DNA of 64,000 nt. Origin: JABDMD01 sp965203475 (lineage in GTDB: Bacteria > Pseudomonadota > Gammaproteobacteria > UBA4575). A model generated the notes under the pieces. The model was given only the letters and a program-made list of their open reading frames with translations. It was not told where the DNA came from and searched no databases. Where the stretch lies: assembly GCA_965203475.1 (NCBI GenBank), contig OZ241890.1:930001-994000 (forward strand). Direction: 5' to 3'. The translations under genes were made by a program, and so were the position numbers. Positions within the stretch are counted from its first letter, which is position 1. Each line of letters starts with the position of its first letter. Shown here piece after piece: positions 26,638 through 36,580 of the stretch.

Positions 26638-28410
26638 TTAGGCATTTGCAACAAGTTCAGGCTGTGTAATTTGTAATTTATACAGTGCTGCATAGGCTTG
26701 ATTATGCTCTAGTAAATCATAATGCTTACCCTGTTCTATAATTCGACCCTCTTCCATTACAATGATTCGGTCTGCATTTTCAATGGTTGATAGTCGATGC
26801 GCAACTACTAAAGTGGTTCGATTTTCTTGTAACTTGTCTAAAGCACTTTGAATATATTGTTCTGATTCTGTATCCAGAGATGATGTAGCTTCATCTAAAA
26901 TTAAAATGGGCGCGTCCTTTAATAAAGCTCTTGCAATGGCAATGCGTTGTCTTTGTCCACCCGACAGCAATACGCCATTCTCGCCCACAAGAGTATTTAA
27001 TTTATCTGGCATTTCATTGGTAAATTCCAATACCCTTGCAGCTTCTGCCGCTTTAAGTACTTGAGGGTCATCGGCATTAAGACCTTTTGCATAAGCAATG
27101 TTATTAGCTATTGTATCGTTGAATAATACTACCTCTTGGCTCACAATCGCGATCTGTTCTCGCAACGAGTTTAAACTCACATCTTGTATATTTGTGTCGT
27201 CAATCAAAATCTCGCCATTATCAATATTATAAAAACGAGGCAAAACATTTACTAAAGTGCTTTTTCCACAACCTGACTTACCAACAAATGCCACTGTTTC
27301 ACCAGGTTCTGCGGTAAGGTTAATTCCCTCCAAGGCATGTGTTTCTCTGGATGCATATTTTAAATATACATCTTTGTACTCAATTTTACCTTGAGGCTTA
27401 TTTAATAGTGTTGTTGTTTTTTCCTTTTCTTTTTCCGAATCGATTAATTCAAAAATACTTTGTCCAGCTGCGATTCCAGTTTGTAATATTTCATTTACTA
27501 AAGTTAACTTTCTTGCAGGTGTAAGCACCCACACCATGGCCACAATAAAGCTTACAAAACCCCCAGCCGTCTCATCTGTTGCAATTTCAGGCCTAGCTGC
27601 AATTGCCAAAACTGCAACCAATACGAATCCTACTAACATTTGGATAATTGGAGTACTTGCTGCTTTGGTCATCACTTTTCTTAAGTTATTTCGACGAAAT
27701 CTTTCATTAGCATGCTCAAATTTATTAATTTCATATTTTTGTCCACCAAATATTTTTACAATTCGATGGCCTACAATAGACTCTTCCACGATATGTGTGA
27801 TTTTGCCTACCGAGCGTTGCATTCGTTTACTAAACTTGCGGAATAATTTACTTGTATAATTAACCACCAAAGCAATAAATGGAACCACAGCAATAAATAA
27901 CAAAGTTAACTTCCAATTATTAATAAACATTACGGCCAATAAAAAAATAATTTTAGAAGTATCTTCTACCAGACTACGCAAACTTTTAACAGCTGCGCCA
28001 GTAATCATTTCAACATCATAAGAAAACTTAGAAAGCAATTGGCCCGTTGCCTGGCTGTCAAAAAATGGTGTGGGCAAATATTGAATGCGTTCAAACATTT
28101 CTTTACGTAATGTTTTAACCACATGAGCGCCGACATAACCAATTAGATAAGTGCCAACAAAATTGAGTACTCCTCTAGAAATTATTATGAAAAACAATGT
28201 AATTGGAATCCATTTGATTTCATTAAAATCTTTTTCTACAAAAGAACTATCAATGAATGGCCCCAGAAGATAGGCAATTAATGCATCCAAACCAGAAAAT
28301 GCTAACAACGCGGCAGACCCCAGTAACAAGTACTGCCATTTAGAAAACGTATAACCCAATAGCCGACGATAAATTTGCCAGCCATTTTGCGTTGAGGCTT
28401 GAGTGGCCAT
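26638..28410 (-). CDS. msbA: Lipid A export ATP-binding/permease protein MsbA
   Basis: A 590-residue half-transporter: six membrane helices in residues about 20-300 and an ATPase domain (about 340-580) with Walker A GKSGCGKSTLV, signature LSGGQRQRIAIARAL, Walker B ILILDEATSSLD and VVAHRLSTI. Homodimers flip core-lipid A across the inner membrane. It sits directly between exbD (11 bases) and lpxK (14 bases), the common arrangement, which supports MsbA over other ABC exporters. Confidence 0.95.
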   Translation of the reverse strand: MATQASTQNGWQIYRRLLGYTFSKWQYLLLGSAALLAFSGLDALIAYLLGPFIDSSFVEKDFNEIKWIPITLFFIIISRGVLNFVGTYLIGYVGAHVVKTLRKEMFERIQYLPTPFFDSQATGQLLSKFSYDVEMITGAAVKSLRSLVEDTSKIIFLLAVMFINNWKLTLLFIAVVPFIALVVNYTSKLFRKFSKRMQRSVGKITHIVEESIVGHRIVKIFGGQKYEINKFEHANERFRRNNLRKVMTKAASTPIIQMLVGFVLVAVLAIAARPEIATDETAGGFVSFIVAMVWVLTPARKLTLVNEILQTGIAAGQSIFELIDSEKEKEKTTTLLNKPQGKIEYKDVYLKYASRETHALEGINLTAEPGETVAFVGKSGCGKSTLVNVLPRFYNIDNGEILIDDTNIQDVSLNSLREQIAIVSQEVVLFNDTIANNIAYAKGLNADDPQVLKAAEAARVLEFTNEMPDKLNTLVGENGVLLSGGQRQRIAIARALLKDAPILILDEATSSLDTESEQYIQSALDKLQENRTTLVVAHRLSTIENADRIIVMEEGRIIEQGKHYDLLEHNQAYAALYKLQITQPELVANA

Positions 28411-28421
28411 TTTAGAAATCG

Positions 28422-28835
28422 TTAGTTAGGTTTAGAAGTGGCAATAGACAGTTTGGAAATTCCAAGGCGGGATACTGTATCCATCGCAGTGACTACAGAT
28501 TGATGAGGTGTTATTGCGTCTGCGCGAATAATTACACTTTTTTCAAGATCCCCCTCAACAATTTTTTGCAATGCGCTGTACAAAGATTCTGCATCACTAT
28601 GTTTCAATGCATTTCCATTTACAAAATACATGCCTTTAGGATTGATCGTAATCTCAATAGGTATTACCTCAAGTGTTTGTTCTTCGCTTGAAGCCTCAGG
28701 TAAATCTACACGCAACTCTGCCTGTTGATTAAATGTTGTGGTCACCATAAAAAATATCAACAATAGAAAAACCACGTCAATAAGTGGCGTGATGTTTACT
28801 TCAAGACGATCTGATTCTGAACGACTAAAGTCCAT
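28422..28835 (-). CDS. exbD: Biopolymer transport protein ExbD
   Basis: A 137-residue ExbD/TolR family protein with one membrane helix containing the proton-conducting Asp (VNITPLIDVVFLLLIFFMV, near 13-31) and a periplasmic domain. With ExbB it uses the proton gradient to energise TonB-type systems. It is 2 bases after exbB. No tonB gene lies in the window. Confidence 0.94.
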   Translation of the reverse strand: MDFSRSESDRLEVNITPLIDVVFLLLIFFMVTTTFNQQAELRVDLPEASSEEQTLEVIPIEITINPKGMYFVNGNALKHSDAESLYSALQKIVEGDLEKSVIIRADAITPHQSVVTAMDTVSRLGISKLSIATSKPN

Positions 28836-28837
28836 AA

Positions 28838-29455
28838 TTATTTAGTATCTCTTCTTTCCCCATGCATTACTTCTACAAGTTTTATGGCTTCTTCCTCCAT
28901 GCCCACCACTAAACCATCTACTTTGCGTCTAAAGTACCGAACAAATATCAAACTTGGAATCGCTACACAAAGCCCCGCAGCTGTTGTAATTAATGCTTTT
29001 GATATACCTCCCGCTAGTTCACCTGGATCCCCTACGCCAACACTCGTGATTACACTAAACACTTGGATCATGCCTATGACTGTGCCCAATAAACCTAGAA
29101 GTGGAGAAATAGCTGCTATCGTTCCCAATGTATTCAAAAATCGCTGTAATTCATACGCGACATGACGTCCTGTTTCTTCAATGCTGTCCTTCATCACGTC
29201 TCGATCATAATTTTTATTCAGCAGGCCCGAGGCTAATATTCTTCCAAGCGGAGAACTTTTTCGTACTTGCATAATTTGTTCATCATCTAACTTTCCATCT
29301 TTACTCCATTGCCAAATTTTTGCAGCCAAATATTTTGGTGCAACACGTTCTTTTTGTAGTGTCCAAAACCGTTCAATAACAATTGCTAAAGCTACAATGG
29401 AACAAGCAATTATTGGCAACATTAGCCATCCGCCTGCTTTTACTATTTCATACAC
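28838..29455 (-). CDS. exbB: Biopolymer transport protein ExbB
   Basis: A 205-residue ExbB/MotA/TolQ family protein with three membrane helices: an N-terminal one (GGWLMLPIIACSIVALAIVI) and a later pair with LGTIAAISPLLGLLGTVIGM and the conserved GLCVAIPSLIFV. Start is GTG with AAGGAG 8 bases upstream. It forms the proton channel with ExbD. Placed between comEC and exbD, the order usual in Pseudomonas-type genomes. Confidence 0.94.
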   Translation of the reverse strand: MYEIVKAGGWLMLPIIACSIVALAIVIERFWTLQKERVAPKYLAAKIWQWSKDGKLDDEQIMQVRKSSPLGRILASGLLNKNYDRDVMKDSIEETGRHVAYELQRFLNTLGTIAAISPLLGLLGTVIGMIQVFSVITSVGVGDPGELAGGISKALITTAAGLCVAIPSLIFVRYFRRKVDGLVVGMEEEAIKLVEVMHGERRDTK

Positions 29456-29486
29456 TTAGTAGTCTCCTTGAATCTACATTTTCCAT

Positions 29487-31790
29487 TTAGTGAATTGAGC
29501 TAGAATGCCAAAATTTTTTTCGTTGCTCTCGATAACCTTGGTGTAATTCTATTCCGTGGTCTGAAAGTGAAAAACTTACCATTCCCATATGTGCTGTATT
29601 TAATAAAGTGCTCTTTTGTTTTGTATATCGTTCTATAACTTTTTTATGAGGTAATTTGTACGGATTTCGATACCCTGTAGCGAATACGGCATACTCTGGA
29701 GAGGTTGCTTGAATGAATTCAGTGGTTGAAGAAGAGTTACTTCCATGATGTGGGACTATCAAGATGTCAGTATCAAGTAATTTATGTTGAGTTTCTAGTA
29801 ATTTCCGCTCAATTAGACGTTCAATATCGCCAGTTATCAGAATAACTCCTGCGGGGTGCTCAATACGCAATACACACGATCTATTATTCTTGGATAATTT
29901 AGAAATATGCTCGTCTGGGTGTAAAAATTCAAACTTTATAGCATCCCAATTCCATGAAAAGCCGGCTCGACACAAATCAGCTTCGCGATTTCCTAACTTA
30001 TGCCTAGAATTACTTATTAAGCGTTTTACAGGAATATGATTTAACACACCCTCTGTGCCTCCTGCATGATCTTTGTCAATATGACTAATAATCAGCATAT
30101 TAAGCCGATCCACTGCTTGTTCTCTTAAATATGGTATTACAAGTGATTCTCCAGCATTAAAATTCGTACTGTATTGGGGGCCAGTATCAAAGACTAGCGT
30201 ATGCTTCTCGCTCTGCACCACAACACTTAACCCTTGCCCAACATCCAATACCGCAAGTTTTAACTGATCTTTTTTAACTCCGTTGGTTTGTGCAAACACC
30301 AGAGGACAAAGCAACACCAAACTTATTAATTTTGCAGGCCAAGCTCTTGGTAGCAAAAGAACCATGACGCCAATTATCGCAGGAACTAGCGTCCAATCCT
30401 GTATAGCATGACTCCATTTCACATAAGGAAACTTATTTAAATAGTTGATAAACAACCAAAATATTTCAATTGAATAGGATGCAAGCAGAACAATCCATGT
30501 CCCCAACGATTCAGCTATGGATAGGCTTAATGAGCCAAGCAGTACCAATGGAACCACCACAATACTTACCCATGGGACTGCAAAAAAATTAGCAATGGGC
30601 GATAAAAGCGATGCCTGCTGAAAGAAGATTAAAGTGATAGGCAGTAAACCAATTGCCAATGCAAATTGAATTTTTATTAAATTCCATAGCTTCGAAGATT
30701 GTGATCGATTATTGGCTACTACTAAAAATATTATTGCCACAGCCGCAAACGACAACCAAAATCCAGGTGCTAAAACTGAAAATGGGTCCCAAATAAGAAC
30801 GGCTAGCAAAGCCAAGGCCAATACCATAGAGGGCCTAAATGATTTCATAACAATAGAGGATAATAAAATAACGCTCGCCATTATCATGGCGCGTTGTGTA
30901 GGTATGGAAAATCCTGCAAGCATGGCATACGTAATTGCTGCGATGATTGCAAACACGGCTGCCGCTCTCGGGGCAGATGCAATTAAACATAATCTCTCAC
31001 TGCATCTCCAGAGTCTTAGTATCAGCATGAATACCAGGCCTGAAACGATTCCAATATGTAAACCTGAAATAGCAAGTAAATGGTTCGTACCGGTAGACGT
31101 TAAATGGGTCCATTTTCGCTTAGTCATCTCACTTCTATCCCCTAAGGCAAGCGCAAGAATGACATCCGTGTGCTCTCCTGTTACAGACTGTTTCAATTTT
31201 TTATGCAATGCACCACGCAAATAATAGGTAGGATTTTTAACACTTACTGATGCGAGCTTTTCAGGCTGTGTTTTAGTTCTCACGTATCCAGTTGCACCGA
31301 TCTCATGTGCAAACAGCCACTTTTCATAATCAAAATTTCCAGGGTTTGCATATCCCCAAGGACGTTTTAATCGAATTCGCAATTGCCAAATTTCCCCTAA
31401 CTGAAGCTCTGGTGATTTTCCATACCAATTTAGACGAACTTTTTTTGGAATTTGGACGAGATCGCCTGATTCTGCCAATTTGGCTTCTAGTATTTTAAAT
31501 TCAAAGCGCTTGCTCCGACTAAATGTAGCGGGTAACGAGACAATTTGACCGCGTGCATCTAGGTCTTGCCCTTCTAATTGTGGGACCAAGGATGGGTGTA
31601 GTTTGTAATGCGCGTGAGCTAAGGCCCATAAAAAACCAGTGAGCAAGCCAGCCCATAGCGCATATCTTGGGAATCTAATGACAAAAAAGATAATTGGCAC
31701 TAAACAAAGCGCCCATTGCCAATGCGGTAAAGACTCAAATGTGGTTAAAATTAGAATACCAAGTAAAAATGCTAGAGAAAATTTAATCAC
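29487..31790 (-). CDS. comEC: ComEC/Rec2 DNA-uptake channel
   Basis: A 767-residue inner-membrane protein of the ComEC/Rec2 family, the channel through which transforming DNA enters the cytoplasm. An N-terminal hydrophobic pair and OB-like DUF4131 region (about 1-200) is followed by the competence domain with HLLAISGLHIGIVSG near 233 and many helices (to about 500), then a metallo-beta-lactamase-like domain with LDVGQGLSVVV, FDTGP and the metal motif SHIDKDHAGG near 561. GTG start. No other competence genes are visible here. Upstream neighbour is the divergent DUF2062 gene. Confidence 0.93.
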   Translation of the reverse strand: MIKFSLAFLLGILILTTFESLPHWQWALCLVPIIFFVIRFPRYALWAGLLTGFLWALAHAHYKLHPSLVPQLEGQDLDARGQIVSLPATFSRSKRFEFKILEAKLAESGDLVQIPKKVRLNWYGKSPELQLGEIWQLRIRLKRPWGYANPGNFDYEKWLFAHEIGATGYVRTKTQPEKLASVSVKNPTYYLRGALHKKLKQSVTGEHTDVILALALGDRSEMTKRKWTHLTSTGTNHLLAISGLHIGIVSGLVFMLILRLWRCSERLCLIASAPRAAAVFAIIAAITYAMLAGFSIPTQRAMIMASVILLSSIVMKSFRPSMVLALALLAVLIWDPFSVLAPGFWLSFAAVAIIFLVVANNRSQSSKLWNLIKIQFALAIGLLPITLIFFQQASLLSPIANFFAVPWVSIVVVPLVLLGSLSLSIAESLGTWIVLLASYSIEIFWLFINYLNKFPYVKWSHAIQDWTLVPAIIGVMVLLLPRAWPAKLISLVLLCPLVFAQTNGVKKDQLKLAVLDVGQGLSVVVQSEKHTLVFDTGPQYSTNFNAGESLVIPYLREQAVDRLNMLIISHIDKDHAGGTEGVLNHIPVKRLISNSRHKLGNREADLCRAGFSWNWDAIKFEFLHPDEHISKLSKNNRSCVLRIEHPAGVILITGDIERLIERKLLETQHKLLDTDILIVPHHGSNSSSTTEFIQATSPEYAVFATGYRNPYKLPHKKVIERYTKQKSTLLNTAHMGMVSFSLSDHGIELHQGYREQRKKFWHSSSIH

Positions 31791-31856
31791 TTGGTTTTTG
31801 ATTGATTTACACTATGATTAGATTAAGCAGAGTTTAGCCAAGTAATAATAATAAGA

Positions 31857-32384
31857 ATGCCTCGAAAATTTCTCAATGATCTACTAAAAAATTTTCGCAA
31901 ACGAAATGAATCGTCATTTTCAATATTTGGCGAACTCATTAACGATCAAAATCTGTGGCATCTCAACCGAAGATCTGTAGCCGGCGCATGTGCCATTGGT
32001 CTGTTTTGTGCATTTATCCCACTCCCCTTTCAAATGGTAATCGCAGCAGGTTTAGCCATAATATTCCGTTGTAATTTACCTATTTCAGTTGTATTGGTTT
32101 GGGTTACAAATCCTATAACAATGCCTGCACTCTTCTTTTTAGCTTACAAAGTTGGCACATGGATTACAAATGTAAACCTAGGCCCATTTGATTTTGAATT
32201 AAGTTTAAATTGGTTGTTTATAGAATTACGGGATCGTTGGAGACCATTTTTAATTGGTTGTTTATTTATGGGGAGCCTATCAGCGGTATTGGGTTATGTT
32301 TCGGCACGCATCTTTTGGCGATTTTATGTTCTGTCTTTTTGGAAAAAACGTAGACTTAGAAAATTACGACGACTAGAAAAATAA
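31857..32384 (+). CDS. DUF2062 membrane protein
   Basis: A 175-residue inner-membrane protein. The pattern SVAGACAIGLFCAFIPLPFQ, then NLPISVVLVWVTNPITMP, matches DUF2062, whose function is unknown; two to three membrane helices and a very basic C-terminus (KKRRLRKLRRLEK). It usually lies next to comEC in gammaproteobacteria, as here, where the two are divergent with about 66 bases between. Confidence 0.9.
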   Translation: MPRKFLNDLLKNFRKRNESSFSIFGELINDQNLWHLNRRSVAGACAIGLFCAFIPLPFQMVIAAGLAIIFRCNLPISVVLVWVTNPITMPALFFLAYKVGTWITNVNLGPFDFELSLNWLFIELRDRWRPFLIGCLFMGSLSAVLGYVSARIFWRFYVLSFWKKRRLRKLRRLEK

Positions 32385-32397
32385 TAACTATTAAATT

Positions 32398-33015
32398 ATG
32401 ACACGCATAATAGCTGCGTTAATTATAGAAATAATTTTCGCTGTTCCTATTATTTTTGCTTTAGAAAAAGTTCAAGAAAAATTCCAAATTTCACCAACTT
32501 TAGAATGGTTGCACGACCATGTATTTTATCCATTAGTGCGTGTTGTACTTGTTCTTATATTTGTACTAACAGCCTATCCCAATCTATATGGAATAGATCA
32601 ATTACCGGAATTACGTACTGTTCTATTTGAACAAACCAGCAGAATTCACTCCTTAATAAATTGGCTATTCCTTGTAAGTTTGATTATTCCTTTTTTGCCA
32701 ATGGCAGGAATAATTCCAGCGTTAATTGTTCCGATTCAATCGATTCTAGCAACAGCACTATTATTCCATTGGGCTACTACGGGTGTGGAAAATATCTCTT
32801 TGTTGCCAACAGTCTGGATATTGCTATTTTTTTTGATCTTGTGTGTTGCAACACATATGGTTGCAAAGATTTTTGCAAAATTTGTAGGCAGTAGAATTGA
32901 TAATAAAATTAATCGTAATGATGTATCGCACTTAGTATATGAATCAACACTGCTTATATTTCAAGTCCCTGCAATTTTAATCTATGGATTTTATTTGGGC
33001 TCACAAATTCAATAA
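32398..33015 (+). CDS. Polytopic membrane protein of unknown function
   Basis: A 205-residue protein with about five membrane helices (about 5-22, 45-63, 85-125, 135-155 and 182-200). The region PLVRVVLVLIFVLTAYPNLYG and the loop YGIDQLPELRTVLFEQ are distinctive but I do not recognise the family with confidence. It starts 13 bases after the DUF2062 gene, so the two are likely one operon, and converges on lolD with a 5-base gap. It occupies the place where lolE often lies. Confidence 0.7.
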   Translation: MTRIIAALIIEIIFAVPIIFALEKVQEKFQISPTLEWLHDHVFYPLVRVVLVLIFVLTAYPNLYGIDQLPELRTVLFEQTSRIHSLINWLFLVSLIIPFLPMAGIIPALIVPIQSILATALLFHWATTGVENISLLPTVWILLFFLILCVATHMVAKIFAKFVGSRIDNKINRNDVSHLVYESTLLIFQVPAILIYGFYLGSQIQ

Positions 33016-33020
33016 CTCAC

Positions 33021-33698
33021 TTAAGATTCTCTTAAGACTCCATCTTTTAATACTAATTGTGTAGTCATTGATTCAGCAATTGCTTGATCATGCGTGACAA
33101 CGATAATCGCAGTACCCAGCTCCTCATTGAGCTCCATCATGAGCTGTTGTACCTGTTTGGCATTTTTGTTATCCAAATTTCCTGTGGGTTCATCTGCTAA
33201 AATTATTTTTGGTTGTGTTACGAGCGCTCTCGCTATTGCTACCCTCTGTCTTTCGCCTCCAGAAAGCTCTGTCGGCTTGTGTTTCGCACGATTTGCTAAT
33301 CCAACTTTGGATAAAAATTCTTGCGCTTGGTCTATTGCGTCAGAAACATTACCGCCGCGTAAATACAATGGCATCGCTACGTTTTCCAATGCCGTAAATT
33401 CTGGTAATAAATGATGAAACTGGTAAACAAAACCTAAAGATTGGTTGCGTAATTGTCCCCTGTCAGCATCTGATAGATTTGACATGACTTCGCCACATAC
33501 ATTAACGGAACCTGCATCAGGCACATCTAAACCTCCCAAAATGTGCAGCAACGTACTTTTGCCACTACCAGACGCGCCAATAATTGCAACTTTACTATTT
33601 TCATTTGCAGAAAAATTTACACCTTTTAGTACATCAACACACAAAGGCCCGCTTTCAAATGTTTTCGTTAAGTTTTTACATTGTAATACTACTGACAT
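33021..33698 (-). CDS. lolD: Lipoprotein-releasing system ATPase LolD
   Basis: A 225-residue ABC ATPase with Walker A GASGSGKSTLL (near 40), Q-loop GFVYQFHHLLPEFTALENV, signature LSGGERQRVAIARAL (near 144) and Walker B IILADEPTGNLD. The 'FHHLLPEF' segment is the LolD mark. It powers release of lipoproteins from the inner membrane to LolA. It is 14 bases after the permease gene. Confidence 0.95.
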   Translation of the reverse strand: MSVVLQCKNLTKTFESGPLCVDVLKGVNFSANENSKVAIIGASGSGKSTLLHILGGLDVPDAGSVNVCGEVMSNLSDADRGQLRNQSLGFVYQFHHLLPEFTALENVAMPLYLRGGNVSDAIDQAQEFLSKVGLANRAKHKPTELSGGERQRVAIARALVTQPKIILADEPTGNLDNKNAKQVQQLMMELNEELGTAIIVVTHDQAIAESMTTQLVLKDGVLRES

Positions 33699-33712
33699 TT
33701 TAATTGCCTGCC

Positions 33713-34960
33713 TTATTCGTATCGCAATGCTTCAGCAGGTTGTGTTTTTGCTGCTTTGTTTGCAGGATAAATCGTTGCCAGAACCGTTAATACAAATGCC
33801 GTTACACACACAATGATTACATCATTGGCTACGACTTCAGATGGAAAATCGCTTATGGGATAAACATCGGATGATAAAAATTGAATACCAAATAAACTCT
33901 CAATACCACCAATTATATTTCCAACATTACTCGCTAACAGAATTCCTCCAATAGCGCCCAATAGAGTACCTACAAGTCCAATCAAAGTGCCTTGTACCAT
34001 AAATATTCCCATAATACTTTTTGGGCTTACGCCTAAAGTTCGCATAATTGCGATATCACTTTGTTTCTCTGTAACTACCATTACAAGCATGGAAACAATA
34101 TTAAAAGCGGCAACTAATACTATTAAGGTCATGATGATCCACATCATAGTTTTTTCCATTTTCAACGCACGAAAGAAATTACGATTGTGATGTGTCCAAT
34201 CAGTAACCCAATAATCACCACCTAGTTGTCTGCGTACATCAATGGTATGTGAGGGAGCATCAAATAAGTCGTCATACTTCAATCGCAAACCTGTAACTGC
34301 ATCGTCTAAACGAAACAAGCGCTTGGCATCATCAATATGAATTGCCGCTGTATTACGATCGTATTGCGGCATTCTTACCGAATAGGTGCCAACGACAGTG
34401 AACCTTCTAAATTTAGGAATAATGCCTGCGGGAGTAACGGTTGCCTCTGGAGTGATAACTGTAATTTTATCTCCAATTTCAGCACCTAAGTAATTAGCTA
34501 AATCAACTCCCAATAAAATTCCAAACTCTCCAGGTTTAAGAACATCCAATGTTACGTTTTGTACATGCTGTCCAATTCTTGAAACATTCGGCTCTAACGC
34601 AGGATTGATTCCATTTAACATGGCCCCAGTCACTTGTTTGCCATGCACCACCATTCCTTGTCCTTGCACATAGGGTGCTGTTCCTTGGACTATGGGATCA
34701 TCTTTTAACTGATGTTGCACCTTTTCCCATTCTCTCAACTTTCCATCCAATTCAATCACGGTGGCATGGGCTGTCATGCTTAAAATTCGATCTTTAATTT
34801 CAAACTGAAATCCATTCATTACCGATAACACGGTGAGGATTACTGTAATTCCTAAAAACAGACTGAACACTGCAATAATAGAAATGAAGGAAATAAAGTG
34901 ATTGCGTCGTTTTGCACGTAAATAGCGAGTGCCAACGAATAATTCTAAGGGTCTAAACAT
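33713..34960 (-). CDS. lolC: Lipoprotein-releasing permease LolC/LolE (possibly LolF)
   Basis: A 415-residue permease with one N-terminal helix, a large periplasmic domain (about 45-270) and three C-terminal helices. The start MFRPLELFVGTRYLRAKRRN and FISFISIIAVFSLFLGITVI are typical of LolC/LolE. Only one such gene lies beside lolD. Either the second permease gene is elsewhere or the system is of the LolDF type, where one permease forms a homodimer. The symbol is therefore provisional. With lolD it makes the lipoprotein sorting complex of the inner membrane. Confidence 0.92.
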   Translation of the reverse strand: MFRPLELFVGTRYLRAKRRNHFISFISIIAVFSLFLGITVILTVLSVMNGFQFEIKDRILSMTAHATVIELDGKLREWEKVQHQLKDDPIVQGTAPYVQGQGMVVHGKQVTGAMLNGINPALEPNVSRIGQHVQNVTLDVLKPGEFGILLGVDLANYLGAEIGDKITVITPEATVTPAGIIPKFRRFTVVGTYSVRMPQYDRNTAAIHIDDAKRLFRLDDAVTGLRLKYDDLFDAPSHTIDVRRQLGGDYWVTDWTHHNRNFFRALKMEKTMMWIIMTLIVLVAAFNIVSMLVMVVTEKQSDIAIMRTLGVSPKSIMGIFMVQGTLIGLVGTLLGAIGGILLASNVGNIIGGIESLFGIQFLSSDVYPISDFPSEVVANDVIIVCVTAFVLTVLATIYPANKAAKTQPAEALRYE

Positions 34961-35214
34961 TTGTTTGCGGTATCGATGTAATTAGCTAATCTAGATTAGA
35001 TTAATCTTATAAATTTTTGAAATTAGTGGAATATTTATGAGGGTCCATTATCGAATTAGCATTTTATCCATTAGTACGTGCAGCAAGAAAAAGGTTCTAA
35101 TGATTGACCCTTAATCCGCTAAATCTCTACAATTATCGCGCTTTACCAATGCTATTATTCCAGCTTGGTATGCTCAATGCTATGATCTTCAATACGTTAA
35201 AGCGATCAATACAT

Positions 35215-35490
35215 ATGCGTTTCCTCCAAATTGCTATTCTCTTGGTTTTTCTCATGACCTCCGTGCAGGTAGGTGCACAGGTGTTAAAAACGCCCACTTC
35301 AGATGCACAGGTCGTAATCAATAGCGATATGCCCCATCGTGGCTTAACGAAAAATGAAGTTGAAACCAGGTTCGGGCAACCTACAGATAAACAAGGCCCG
35401 GTAGGTGATCCTGCAATTTATCGTTGGAACTACGGTAGTTATTCTGTATTTTTTGAAAATAACCACGTAATTCATTCCGTCCTACATTGA
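35215..35490 (+). CDS. Small exported SmpA/BamE-like protein
   Basis: A 91-residue protein. I chose ATG 35215 because MRFLQIAILLVFLMTSVQVGAQ is a clean signal peptide; upstream in-frame starts would add 37 unlikely residues. The mature part has HRGLTKNEVETRFGQPTDKQ and YRWNYGSYSVFFENNHVIHS. This 'GMTKxEVxxxFGxP' pattern occurs in SmpA/OmlA-like and related small periplasmic domains. The precise role is unknown. It stands alone between the divergent lolC and the aguA gene. Confidence 0.75.
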   Translation: MRFLQIAILLVFLMTSVQVGAQVLKTPTSDAQVVINSDMPHRGLTKNEVETRFGQPTDKQGPVGDPAIYRWNYGSYSVFFENNHVIHSVLH

Positions 35491-35542
35491 TTCGTAAGCA
35501 TTCAACTTACACAATAGTTTTTTTCTAGCATTAAAACTTTTT

Positions 35543-36580
35543 GTGAGTTCTATTTATCTTGCGCCCGAATGGACGAAACAAGATGCCATTATCGTTGTCT
35601 GGCCACATCCTCAGTCGGATTGGTCAGATCAATTAGCATCGATTGAAATTACTTATCTCGAATTATCTAAATACATTACTCGCTCTCAGCGCTTAATTAT
35701 CATCTGTTATAACGAAGCCCATAAAAAGCACATTGCTCAAACATTAGAAAAATTTAGTGTCGATAAAAATCAGATCACCTTTTTAACCATTCCAACCAAT
35801 GACACTTGGGCACGAGATTATGGTCCACTTTTTGTCAAAGAGCCATCTAGTTACAAACTTTTAGATTTTAAATTTGATGCCTATGGAGACAAATACTCTC
35901 ATCAGTTAGATAATGAATTCAATTCAACATTTGTAAATAAAATTAATTTAAAGGTGCCCTATAAATCAATAGACTTGGTTATAGAGGGCGGAAACATTGA
36001 TATCAACGATAATCAAATATGCCTGAGCACAAAGAATTGTTTTGAGCGGAATAATCCATTATTGGGTGTTGAGTTTGCAAAACTAGAACACGATTTAAAC
36101 GAATATCTCGGAATAGATCATTTTCTATGGCTAGATGTAAAACCATTGATGGGAGATGATACCGATAGTCATATCGATACATTGGCCCGATTTTGTGGAA
36201 ACGATGTAATTGTTTATTCTGCAATGAACTCTAAATATGATGCCAACCAAGAAACTTTAGCCATGCTAAAAAAGCAACTTGAGCAAATCAAAAAACAAAA
36301 TAATCACATAGAACTAGCTCCATTACCAATGCCACAACCTATAGAGAATAATGGCTCTCAATTGCCTGCCAGTTATGTAAATTTCTTAATTACAAATGAA
36401 TATGTATATGTACCTGTGTTTAGTGATAAGCAGGACTCATTCGCGCTAAAATTCTTTGACGAATTGTTTCCAGAACACTTGATTATCGATATTGAAAGTA
36501 ATGCACTTATCCAACAGTTTGGCGGTATTCATTGTGCAACGATGCAGATCCCTGCCGGTGTTTTAGATGACGAGCATTAA
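35543..36580 (+). CDS. aguA: Agmatine deiminase
   Basis: A 345-residue enzyme that converts agmatine to N-carbamoylputrescine and ammonia. Motifs of the peptidyl-arginine-deiminase-type fold are all present: TWARDYGPLFV (near 90), VIEGGNIDI, DDTDSHIDTLARF (catalytic Asp and His) and the catalytic Cys in FGGIHCATMQIP near the C-terminus. Start is GTG. It overlaps aguB by 14 bases; the pair makes putrescine from agmatine. Confidence 0.95.
   Translation: MSSIYLAPEWTKQDAIIVVWPHPQSDWSDQLASIEITYLELSKYITRSQRLIIICYNEAHKKHIAQTLEKFSVDKNQITFLTIPTNDTWARDYGPLFVKEPSSYKLLDFKFDAYGDKYSHQLDNEFNSTFVNKINLKVPYKSIDLVIEGGNIDINDNQICLSTKNCFERNNPLLGVEFAKLEHDLNEYLGIDHFLWLDVKPLMGDDTDSHIDTLARFCGNDVIVYSAMNSKYDANQETLAMLKKQLEQIKKQNNHIELAPLPMPQPIENNGSQLPASYVNFLITNEYVYVPVFSDKQDSFALKFFDELFPEHLIIDIESNALIQQFGGIHCATMQIPAGVLDDEH

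Noticed and set aside
30712..31224. Plus-strand frame of 170 codons
   Set aside because: Antisense shadow of comEC; composition is that of a complementary strand of membrane-protein codons.
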